Position numbers and translations under genes: made by a program | Assembly: GCF_000426365.1 (NCBI RefSeq) | Contig: NZ_AUFF01000003.1 | Span: 124,001-188,000, forward strand | Direction: 5' to 3' | Source of the DNA: Arenimonas composti TR7-09 = DSM 18010 | GTDB taxonomy: Bacteria; Pseudomonadota; Gammaproteobacteria; Xanthomonadales; Xanthomonadaceae | DNA length: 64,000 nucleotides | In this document: in pieces, positions 45,102-52,338 of the stretch | How positions within the stretch are numbered: position 1 is the stretch's first letter | Layout: the number at the start of each line of letters is the position of its first letter | The notes under the pieces: model-generated | What the model was told of the DNA's origin: nothing | The model's input: only the letters and a program-made list of their open reading frames with translations | Databases searched by the model: none

Positions 45102-45980
45102 ATGGACAGGGAGTTCGTGCAGCTGGACGTATTCGCCGCCAAACCCGGCGACGGCAACCCGCTGGCGGTGGTGCTCGACGCCGAAGGCCTGAGCGACGAC
45201 ACGATGCAGGCGATCGCGAAGTGGACCCGGCTGCCGGAAACCACCTTCGTCTTTCCGCCGACCACCGCCGAGGCCAGCTACCGCCTGCGCATCTTCAGCC
45301 CGCGCCGCGAGGTGCCCTTCGCCGGGCATCCGAGCATCGGCAGCGCGCATGCGGTGCTCGACGCCGGCCTGGCGACGCCGCGCGACGGCGTGTTGATCCA
45401 GGAATGCGCGGTCGGCCTGCTGCCGGTCGAGGTGCGTGGCGACGGCCGCGAACGCCGGCTCGCGGTGCGCGCACCGAAGGCCCGCGTGCTCGAGGTCGGC
45501 CAGCCCGAGGACGTGCGCCTGAGCAATGCCCTGCGCGGGCACGTGCCCGGCGCGCTGCCGCCGGTGCTGATGGACGGCGGCCGCCGCTGGTGGATCTCCG
45601 AACTCGTCGACGAGGCCTCGGTGCGCAGCCTGGTGCCGCGCTGGGACGCGATTTCCACCCTCGCCCGCGCCCACGAGGCGATGGGCCTGTGCGTGTTCGC
45701 GCGCTGCCAGGGCCGCGACTACGACCTCGTCGTGCGCGCCCTGGTCGGGCAGCCGGCGCAGGTCGAGGACGCCGCGTCGGGCGCGGCGAACGCGACTCTC
45801 GCCGCCTTCCTGCACGAATCCGGCGCGATGCCGAACGCCGACGGCCGCTACGTCGTCAGCCAGGGCCGCGAAGTCGGCCACGATGCCCGCCTCGAGCTGC
45901 GCGTCGACGCCGAGGGCGAGGTCTGGAGCGGCGGCCAGGTGCAGACGGTCGTGCGCGGCCGCCTCGACTGGCCGGACTGA
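45102..45980 (+). CDS. PhzF-family isomerase-like protein
   Basis: A 292-residue protein of the PhzF/diaminopimelate-epimerase fold. The N terminus has QLDVFAAKPGDGNPLAVV, catalytic Glu46 lies in LPETTFV, and the second half has the EDAASGAANATLAAFL loop. Most bacterial PhzF-like proteins outside phenazine clusters have no proven substrate. The ATG at 45102 is preferred; two GTG codons just before it are also possible behind the same GAGGAG site. Confidence 0.85.
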   Translation: MDREFVQLDVFAAKPGDGNPLAVVLDAEGLSDDTMQAIAKWTRLPETTFVFPPTTAEASYRLRIFSPRREVPFAGHPSIGSAHAVLDAGLATPRDGVLIQECAVGLLPVEVRGDGRERRLAVRAPKARVLEVGQPEDVRLSNALRGHVPGALPPVLMDGGRRWWISELVDEASVRSLVPRWDAISTLARAHEAMGLCVFARCQGRDYDLVVRALVGQPAQVEDAASGAANATLAAFLHESGAMPNADGRYVVSQGREVGHDARLELRVDAEGEVWSGGQVQTVVRGRLDWPD

Positions 45981-45983
45981 CCG

Positions 45984-46433
45984 GTGCGGCTCTGGTCCCT
46001 GCATCCGCGTTATCTCGACCGGCAGGGTCTGACCGCGCTCTGGCGCGAAACCCTGCTGGCGCAGGCCGTGCTGCGCGGCACTACCCGCGGCTATACCCGG
46101 CATCCGCAGCTGGAGCGCTTTCGCGAACACCCGGATCCGGCGGCGGCCATCGCCGCCTACCTCGCCGCCGTGCACGCGGAAGCCACGGCACGCGGCTATT
46201 CGTACGACGCTTCGAAGTTCCCGGCGCTCGCGGGCCCGCCCGCGACGATCGCGGTGACCGAAGGCCAGCTCGACCGCGAATGGACGCACCTGTGCGGCAA
46301 ACTCGCGGCGCGCTCGCCGGCGGTGCTCGCGCGCTGGCAGCAGGTGAAGCGGCCGGAGCCGCATCCGCTGTTCCGGGAGGTCGCCGGGCCGGTGGCATCA
46401 TGGGAACGCGCCGGCGGCCCGCCGGCGCAGTAG
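45984..46433 (+). CDS. pyrimidine dimer DNA glycosylase/endonuclease V-like protein
   Basis: A 149-residue protein from a GTG start 3 nt after the phzF-like stop. It begins VRLWSLHPRYLDRQGLTALWRE, which is the T4 DenV-like family start (segment given in part: LWSLHPRYLDRQGL). It has RPEPHPLFR near the end. The family cleaves at ultraviolet-induced thymine dimers in phage T4. Activity of the bacterial relatives is largely inferred. Confidence 0.78.
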   Translation: MRLWSLHPRYLDRQGLTALWRETLLAQAVLRGTTRGYTRHPQLERFREHPDPAAAIAAYLAAVHAEATARGYSYDASKFPALAGPPATIAVTEGQLDREWTHLCGKLAARSPAVLARWQQVKRPEPHPLFREVAGPVASWERAGGPPAQ

Positions 46434-46458
46434 CCGAAGCCCCCCGGAACACGACGCC

Positions 46459-46698
46459 GTGAGTCCCAGCCTCCTCGCCCTGCTAGCCTTCATCGCCTGG
46501 ACCCTGGCCCTGCTGCTGGTCATGGAAGTGGTGCGCGCGACGCTGGTGCTGAGCGGCGACGTCGCGGCGAACGGCTTCGATCCGGCGAACTCGACGCTGT
46601 CGCCGTTCATGCAGCGGCTGGCGCGGGCGCACCTGAACTGCCTCGAGGGTCTGCCGGTGTTCGGCGGCCTCGCGCTGGCGCGGACGGCGCTGGGCTGA
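46459..46698 (+). pseudogene. MAPEG-family membrane protein, truncated C terminus
   Basis: The 79-residue product matches the first half of a MAPEG protein (LALLAFIAWTLALLLVMEV, SPFMQRLARAHLNCLEGLPV). Family members are about 130 residues with four helices; here the frame ends at TGA just after the second hydrophobic region. The next gene starts within that stop. A deletion joining the two genes is the simplest explanation. Whether a functional half-protein is made is unknown. Confidence 0.7.
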
Positions 46699-47093
46699 TG
46701 GATGTCCGGCGCGCCGCCTGCAGCTGTGGCCGTCTCGTCGCCGAGGCGCGCGGCGAACCGGTGCGCGTCTCGGTCTGCCACTGCCTGAACTGCCAGCGTC
46801 GCAGCGGCAGTGCCTTCGCGGTGCAGGCGCGGTATCCGGACGCGGCGGTGACGATCGCCGGCGAGCGCCGCGAGTTCGTGCTCGCCGGCGACAGCGGCGC
46901 CCTCGCCCGCTTCCACTTCTGCCCGCACTGCGGCGCGACCGTGTACTACCGCGCCGACGCCCTGCCCGGCGTCGTGATGATCCCGGTCGGTGCCTTCGCC
47001 GATCCGGCGTTTCCGGCGCCGACGGTGTCGGTATACGGCGAGCGCAAGCACGGTTGGCTGCGGCTCGACGACCGCATCGACGCACTCGACTGA
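46698..47093 (+). CDS. GFA-family zinc-binding protein
   Basis: A 131-residue protein of the glutathione-dependent formaldehyde-activating (GFA/CENP-V) fold. The zinc-binding cysteines are in ACSCGRL, VCHCLNCQRRSGS and HFCPHCGATVYY. Few members have a demonstrated activity, so the substrate is open. The ATG overlaps the stop of the truncated MAPEG gene by 1 nt. Confidence 0.88.
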   Translation: MDVRRAACSCGRLVAEARGEPVRVSVCHCLNCQRRSGSAFAVQARYPDAAVTIAGERREFVLAGDSGALARFHFCPHCGATVYYRADALPGVVMIPVGAFADPAFPAPTVSVYGERKHGWLRLDDRIDALD

Positions 47094-47100
47094 AACGCGA

Positions 47101-47178
47101 CGGTGTCAGAGACGGTTAATCCGGAGAGGGCTGCGGCGGAGCCCGGGACACTCCCGGATCAACTGTTTCCGACACCGT
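47101..47178. repeat. imperfect 27-bp inverted repeat (REPIN-like hairpin)
   Basis: The left arm begins CGGTGTCAGAGACGGTTAAT and the right arm reads CGGTGTCGGAAACAGTTGAT on the other strand, differing at about five positions. A T run (CGTTTTTT) follows the right arm, so for the upstream GFA gene it has the form of a rho-independent terminator. The same sequence encodes the last residues of the convergent amidohydrolase. Confidence 0.8.
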
Positions 47179-48846
47179 TTTTTCGTAGACCGCCTCGCCG
47201 TCGACCCAGGTCGAGCGCACCACCAGCACCGGCAAGCGCGTCGCCGGCATCGCCAGCGGGTCGGCGTCGAGGATCACGAAGTCGGCGCGGTAGCCCGGCA
47301 TCAGCCGGCCGAGTTCGGCCTCGTCGAAAGCGGCGAAGGCGGCGCCGGCGGTGAAGCCCTCGAGCGCCTGCACCGGCGTCAGCCGCTGCCGCGGGAACCA
47401 GCCGCCGCGCGGGCGGCCCTCGCTGTCCTGGCGGCTCACCGCCGCGTACAGGCCGAGCCGCGGATCCACCGATTCCACCGGGAAATCCGAGCCCAGCGCC
47501 AGCGGCACGCCGGCCGCGCGCAGGGTCTGCCAGGCGTAAGCGCCGCGGATGCGTTCGCCGCCGACGCGCGTCTGCGCCCAGGGCATATCCGAGGTCGCAT
47601 GCGTCGGCTGCATCGACGCGACCAGGTGCAGCGCCGCGAAGCGGCTGAAATCCTCCGGCGCGATCACCTGCGCGTGTTCGACGCGCCAGCGGTGATCGTC
47701 GGCGCTGGCGTCCCCCAGGGTGCGCGCATAGGTGTCGAGCACGATGCGCACGCCGCGGTCACCGATCGCGTGGCTGGCCGGCTGCAGGCCGCAGTCGGCC
47801 GCCTTGCGCACACCGGCCGCGAAGTCCTCCGGCGCGGTGACCAGCAGGCCGCGGTGGCCGGGCTCGTCGCTGTAGTCTTCGAGCAGGGCCGCGCCGCGGC
47901 TGCCGAGGGCGCCGTCGACGTAGAACTTCACCCCGCGCATCGCCAGCCGGCCGCCGCCGTGTTCGTAGGGACCCATCGCGCACAGCGCCGCCAGCGCCGC
48001 GGCATCGCCGTCGGCATAGGCGCGGATGCGCAGCGGCAGGCGACCGGCGTCGGCGAACTCGCGCATCAGCCGCAGGTCGTCCAGCGACACGCCCATGTCG
48101 TGCACGCCGGTCAGGCCGTTCGCGACCGCGGCGGCCAGCGCGCGTTCCAGCGCCTCGGCGCGCAATGCGTGCGAGGCCGGCGGCACCACCGCGTCGACCA
48201 GGGCCGAGGCGGCGTCGATGAACACGCCGGTCGCCCGGCCCTCGCCGTCGCGCAGGATGCGGCCGCCGTCGGGCTGCCAGTCGCCGGACAGGTCGCGGCC
48301 CACCGCGCGCAGCGCCGCCGAGTTCGCCCAGCCCGCGTGGCCGTCGACGCGTTCCAGCCAGACCGGCCGGTCCGGGAACGCGGCATCGAGGTCGGCGGCG
48401 GTCGGGAAGGCCTTGTCGGGCCAGTCGTTCTGGTCCCAGCCGCGGCCGAGCAGCCAGGCGCCGTCGGGCAGATCGGCGGCGAAGGCCTGCAGGCGGGCGA
48501 TCACCTCGGCCCTGTCGCGGGCGCCGACGAGATCGGCACGCAGCAGCGCGAAGCCGAGGTTCATCAGATGGGCGTGGGCGTCGATCATGCCCGGGATCAC
48601 GACGCCGCCGCCGGCATCGACGATACGGAGGCCGCCGTAGTGCAGCAGCAGCGGCGCCTCGTCGCCGACGGCGAGCACGCGCCCGCTGGCGTCCCAGGCC
48701 ATGGCCGTCGCGGCCGGCTGGTCCGGGTTGCCGGTGTGGATGCGGGCGTTGACGAGGACGGTGGTGTCGGCGGCGCTGGCGGCGCCGGCGAGAAGCAGGG
48801 AAACGAGAAACGAGGAACGAGCAACGAGTGGCTTGAGTCGACGCAT
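47116..48846 (-). CDS. secreted amidohydrolase (YtcJ-like)
   Basis: A 576-residue metal-dependent amidohydrolase with a signal peptide (FLVSLLLAGAASAAD), the metal motif DAHAHLMNLG, the carbamylated-lysine-type segment GVKFYVDGALGSRGA and the late Asp in LGSDFPVES. The substrate is unknown. The ATG at 48846 places the signal peptide correctly; an earlier ATG would add nine residues. Its last residues (SETVDPGVSRAPPQPSPD) are encoded by an inverted-repeat element. Confidence 0.9.
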   Translation of the reverse strand: MRRLKPLVARSSFLVSLLLAGAASAADTTVLVNARIHTGNPDQPAATAMAWDASGRVLAVGDEAPLLLHYGGLRIVDAGGGVVIPGMIDAHAHLMNLGFALLRADLVGARDRAEVIARLQAFAADLPDGAWLLGRGWDQNDWPDKAFPTAADLDAAFPDRPVWLERVDGHAGWANSAALRAVGRDLSGDWQPDGGRILRDGEGRATGVFIDAASALVDAVVPPASHALRAEALERALAAAVANGLTGVHDMGVSLDDLRLMREFADAGRLPLRIRAYADGDAAALAALCAMGPYEHGGGRLAMRGVKFYVDGALGSRGAALLEDYSDEPGHRGLLVTAPEDFAAGVRKAADCGLQPASHAIGDRGVRIVLDTYARTLGDASADDHRWRVEHAQVIAPEDFSRFAALHLVASMQPTHATSDMPWAQTRVGGERIRGAYAWQTLRAAGVPLALGSDFPVESVDPRLGLYAAVSRQDSEGRPRGGWFPRQRLTPVQALEGFTAGAAFAAFDEAELGRLMPGYRADFVILDADPLAMPATRLPVLVVRSTWVDGEAVYEKTVSETVDPGVSRAPPQPSPD

Positions 48847-48891
48847 GGCGCTTCCCCGGAGGTCCCGCCGCAACCATAACCCGTGGAAGCG

Positions 48892-48915
48892 GAAGGGGCC
48901 CTTTCGGGCCCCTTC
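48892..48915. terminator. perfect 10-bp hairpin, terminator-like
   Basis: GAAGGGGCCC, a 4-nt TTTC loop, and GGGCCCCTTC. It lies downstream of the glycine-zipper gene and upstream of the amidohydrolase gene on the same strand. No T run follows. Confidence 0.65.
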
Positions 48916-48940
48916 GCTGGCGACTTCCGGTGATTCCGGA

Positions 48941-49552
48941 TCAGTCTTCCGGGATCACTTCGACACGCACGCGGAGCTGGCTGCCCGGGTGGCGGTCGGT
49001 GACGGTCTCGAAGCGGCGGCCAGCGTATTCGTATTCGACCCGGTAGCCGACGACGCGTTCGTCGGGCTGGTAGTCGGTGACGACGCGGCAGCGGCGGACC
49101 TCGGTCGTGGCGACCGGCGCGTCGTCGCGACCGTAGTACTCGTCCTGGCGGCGGATGTTCTCGCGCTCGACGTTGTTGCCGATCGTGCCGCCGATCACCG
49201 CGCCGGCGATCGTCGCCGCGCGGCGACCGTCACCGCGGCCGACGGTATTGCCCAGCGCACCGCCGACGATCGCGCCGAGCACCGCGCCGCCGCCGCTGGT
49301 GCGCGGAACGCCGCGACGGTCGTCCTCGTAGGCATAGGCGGGCTCTTCCTCGTACCAGCATTCCTGGCGGTCCACCGGTTGCTGCACGCGTTCGACCATC
49401 GGCTCCACGCGGGTCACGCGGGCGACGTCCTGGATGGCGGCGCTGCCGTACCCGTCGCGGTCGTAGTAGCCACGGTCGTCGTACGACTGGGCCTGCGCCG
49501 TCGACACGGCGGTCAGGGCGAGCACCAGCGGGGCGAGCATCGAGCGCTTCAT
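48941..49552 (-). CDS. glycine-zipper 2TM-domain envelope protein
   Basis: A 203-residue protein with a signal peptide (LAPLVLALTAVSTAQAQ), a Tyr/Asp-rich mature N terminus, and two glycine-zipper helices (GAVLGAIVGGALGNTVG, AGAVIGGTIGNNVE). The C terminus is a beta-rich domain (YRVEYEYAGRRFE). Related proteins (Rick_17kDa/SlyB-like) sit in the outer membrane and often respond to envelope stress. No lipobox is evident. Confidence 0.82.
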   Translation of the reverse strand: MKRSMLAPLVLALTAVSTAQAQSYDDRGYYDRDGYGSAAIQDVARVTRVEPMVERVQQPVDRQECWYEEEPAYAYEDDRRGVPRTSGGGAVLGAIVGGALGNTVGRGDGRRAATIAGAVIGGTIGNNVERENIRRQDEYYGRDDAPVATTEVRRCRVVTDYQPDERVVGYRVEYEYAGRRFETVTDRHPGSQLRVRVEVIPED

Positions 49553-49667
49553 GGGAACTCCTGTCGCCGGGGATCGGCGCCGGGCCAGCATCGTTCCGGT
49601 TCGCCGAATTCGGGCTGAATCGCGGGCGGCCGCCGGCCTACGGCAGCCCCCCGGTTCAGGCAAGGCC

Positions 49668-50096
49668 TCAGGCGAGGCGGGCGTCCATCGTCACCGGGAT
49701 CGCCAGCACCTTCGAGATCACGCAGTTGGCCTTGGCGTTCTCGGCGAAAGCGGCGAACTCCTCCGCCGACAGCCCCGGCACGCTGGCGCTGACGGTCAGG
49801 TGCACACCGGTCGCGTGCGGGCCCGGCGCGGTCTCCATCTGTACCTCCGCCTTGGTGTCGATGCGCTCGGCGGTATGGCCGGCGTTCTGCAGGATGAAGC
49901 TCAGCGCCATCGAATAGCAGCCGGCGTGGGCGGCGGCGAGCAGTTCCTCGGGGTTGCTGCCCTTCTCGTCGCCGAAACGGGTGCCGAACGAATAGCGGGT
50001 GCCCTCGAACAGGCCGCTCTGCGGCGTGCTCATGCGGCCCTGGCCGGACTTCAGGTCGCCCTCCCAGCGGGCGGTCGCGTGGCGCTTGAATCCCAT
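49668..50096 (-). CDS. OsmC-family peroxiredoxin
   Basis: A 142-residue protein with the two redox-active cysteines of the OsmC/Ohr family, C60 in AAHAGCYSMAL and C125 in ANCVISKV. It reduces organic hydroperoxides in the cytoplasm. The first half (KRHATARWEGDLKSGQG) favours the OsmC rather than the Ohr branch. The ATG at 50096 matches the family start. Confidence 0.92.
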   Translation of the reverse strand: MGFKRHATARWEGDLKSGQGRMSTPQSGLFEGTRYSFGTRFGDEKGSNPEELLAAAHAGCYSMALSFILQNAGHTAERIDTKAEVQMETAPGPHATGVHLTVSASVPGLSAEEFAAFAENAKANCVISKVLAIPVTMDARLA

Positions 50097-50215
50097 GGCG
50101 AAGCTCCAGTGGCGGTGGTGGGCCGAGTCTACGCCCGCCGGGGATCGGGGGTGGCGGCCCGGGGCCACGGCACGGCGGCGGGCTAAAATGCCGCGTTCGC
50201 CTCCCGGATATCGCG

Positions 50216-52087
50216 ATGAAACTGCAGGTCCCGTTCGTCCAGCTGCCGATCCGTTTCGACGCCGCCGCCCTCGCCGCGGAGATCGCGCAGATCGAGGACC
50301 GGCACTGGCGCGCGCGCGCGGTCGGCGTTGCCGGCAACAGCGCCCTGACCCTGGTGACCACCGGCGGCGACCCGGACAACGACGACCTCGCCGGGGTGAT
50401 GCGCCCGACCCCGCACCTGCAGCGGCTGCCGAAGGTGATGCAGGTGATGGAGGCGCTAGGCGCCACCTGGGGCCGCGCCCGCCTGATGAAGCTCTACGGC
50501 CAGTCGGAAGTCAGCGCCCACGTCGACACCAATTACTACTGGCGCGAGCGCATGCGCGTGCACGTGCCGATCGTGACCACGCCCGGCGTGCGCTTCCAGT
50601 GCGGCGACGCCGAAGTGAACATGGCGCCCGGCGAGTGCTGGATCTTCGACACCTGGCGCCGGCACCGCGTGCTCAACGAGAGCAACCAGGAGCGCATCCA
50701 CCTGGTGCTCGACACCGTCGGCGGCGAGCGCCTGTGGTCGCTGATCGCCGCCGGCCGCGCGCCGGGCCGCGAAGCGCCGGGCTGGCACGCCGCGCCGTTC
50801 GCCTTCGACCCGGCGCGGCCGGCGCCGCCGCTCGACTTCGAGACGGTGAACCTGCCGCTGGTGATGTCGCCGTGGGAGATGCGCGAGCACTTCGTGTTCC
50901 TGCTCGGCGAAGCGGTGGGCGATCCACGCCTGCCGGCGATCCAGCAGGCCCTGCTCGACTTCTCGCGGCGCTGGTTGGCGCTGTGGGCGGCGCACGGCGA
51001 GGACCGCGGCGGCTGGCCACGCTACCGCGCCCTGCTCGACGCCACCGCCGCCCGCCTGCTCGCGCTCGGCGTCGGCGAGATCGGCCTGCGCAACGAGGTC
51101 GGCCTGTGGTTCGCGCTGCAGTCGCACGTGTTCGACGTCGCCCTGGCCGACATCGACGCCAGCGGCGCCGCCTCGCGCCAGGACGTGCACGGTGCGCCGG
51201 CTGCGGAAACGCCGGTGCGACGCAAGCCGATCGCCAGCACCAGCGGCTCGAGCCTGCACCAGTTCGACCGTCCGGTGTTCATCGTCAGCCCGCCGCGTTC
51301 GGGCTCGACCCTGCTGTTCGAGACGCTGGCGAAGGCCCCCGGCGTCTACAGCCCCGGCGACGAGAGCCATGCGCTGATCGAAGGTCTCGCGGCGCTGTCG
51401 CCGTCGGCGCGCGGCTGGGATTCGAACGTGCTGACCGCGGCCGACGCCGCCGACGGCATCGACGAGCAGCTGCGGCAGCGTTTCTTCGCCGCGCTGCGCG
51501 ACCGCGAACGCCGGGCACCGGCGCCGGGCGCGACGATCCGCATGCTCGAGAAGACGCCGAAGAACGCCCTGCGCATCCCCTTCCTGCGCACGCTGTTCCC
51601 GGACGCGCGCTTCATCTGGCTGTACCGCGATCCGCGTCAGGTGCTCGGCAGCATGATCGACGGCTGGAGTTCCGGCGACTTCGTGATGTATCCGCAGCTG
51701 CCGGGCTGGAGCGGGCCGCCGTGGTCCTTCCTGCTGACCCCGGGCTGGCGCGAACTGGCCGGCAGGCCGCTCGCCGACATCGTCGCCGGGCAGTGGGACG
51801 CGTGCATGCGCACGCTGCTCGACGACCTGCAGGCATTGCCGCGCGAGCACTGGATCGCGGTCGACCACGCCGACGTGACCGCCGACCCGCAGGCGCAGGT
51901 GCAGCGCGTCGCCGCCTGGGCCGGCTGGCAGTGGGACCGGCAACTCGGCCCGACCCTGCCGCTGTCGCGCTACACCCTGACCGCGCCGGCGCCCGACAAG
52001 TGGCGCCGGCACGAGGCGGAGATCGAGCGGGCGATGGACGGGATCGCGGGCACGGTCGCGCGCGCCCTCGCCTCCCGCACCCTGTAG
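50216..52087 (+). CDS. fused aspartyl/asparaginyl hydroxylase-like and sulfotransferase protein
   Basis: A 623-residue two-domain protein. Residues about 1-190 form an Asp/Asn beta-hydroxylase-type 2-oxoglutarate/iron domain with the iron ligands H102-x-D104 (HVDTNYYW) and H150, and R160 for 2-oxoglutarate. Residues about 355-620 form a sulfotransferase with the PAPS loop SPPRSGSTLLFET and the 3'-phosphate motif LYRDPRQVLGSMIDG. The middle region has no recognised domain. Substrate unknown; hydroxylation followed by sulfation is possible but inferred. Its TAG stop lies in the first palindromic repeat of the array that follows. Confidence 0.85.
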   Translation: MKLQVPFVQLPIRFDAAALAAEIAQIEDRHWRARAVGVAGNSALTLVTTGGDPDNDDLAGVMRPTPHLQRLPKVMQVMEALGATWGRARLMKLYGQSEVSAHVDTNYYWRERMRVHVPIVTTPGVRFQCGDAEVNMAPGECWIFDTWRRHRVLNESNQERIHLVLDTVGGERLWSLIAAGRAPGREAPGWHAAPFAFDPARPAPPLDFETVNLPLVMSPWEMREHFVFLLGEAVGDPRLPAIQQALLDFSRRWLALWAAHGEDRGGWPRYRALLDATAARLLALGVGEIGLRNEVGLWFALQSHVFDVALADIDASGAASRQDVHGAPAAETPVRRKPIASTSGSSLHQFDRPVFIVSPPRSGSTLLFETLAKAPGVYSPGDESHALIEGLAALSPSARGWDSNVLTAADAADGIDEQLRQRFFAALRDRERRAPAPGATIRMLEKTPKNALRIPFLRTLFPDARFIWLYRDPRQVLGSMIDGWSSGDFVMYPQLPGWSGPPWSFLLTPGWRELAGRPLADIVAGQWDACMRTLLDDLQALPREHWIAVDHADVTADPQAQVQRVAAWAGWQWDRQLGPTLPLSRYTLTAPAPDKWRRHEAEIERAMDGIAGTVARALASRTL

Positions 52088-52252
52088 GAGCGGCTTCAGC
52101 CGCGATCCCCGTCCCGTGGGAGCGGCTTCAGCCGCGATGCTCTTCACCATCGACAAGAGCATCGCGGCTGAAGCCGCTCCTACGGCGAGGAGCATCGCGG
52201 CTGAAGCCGCTCCTACGGCGAGGAGCATCGCGGCTGAAGCCGCTCCTACAGG
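52083..52252. repeat. array of five REP palindromes
   Basis: Two units in forward orientation and three inverted, all with the GCGGCTTCAGCCGC core. The first unit begins before the end of the preceding gene and supplies its stop codon (TGTAGGAG). The array fills the space before the EF-G-like gene. Confidence 0.93.
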
Positions 52253-52338
52253 TGGGCGGGCCGAGGGTCATTGCGGTTGACGCGCCCTCCCCCCGGCGCG
52301 ACCCTAGCCCGGCCATTCCCACGCGGGAGCACGGCCTC

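Noticed and set aside
44225-46462. 745-codon plus-strand frame across lysAC and phzF-like genes
   Set aside because: It runs antisense to lysAC and then out of frame through the phzF-like and endonuclease-like genes; composition is Arg/Ala/Ser-rich with no domain.
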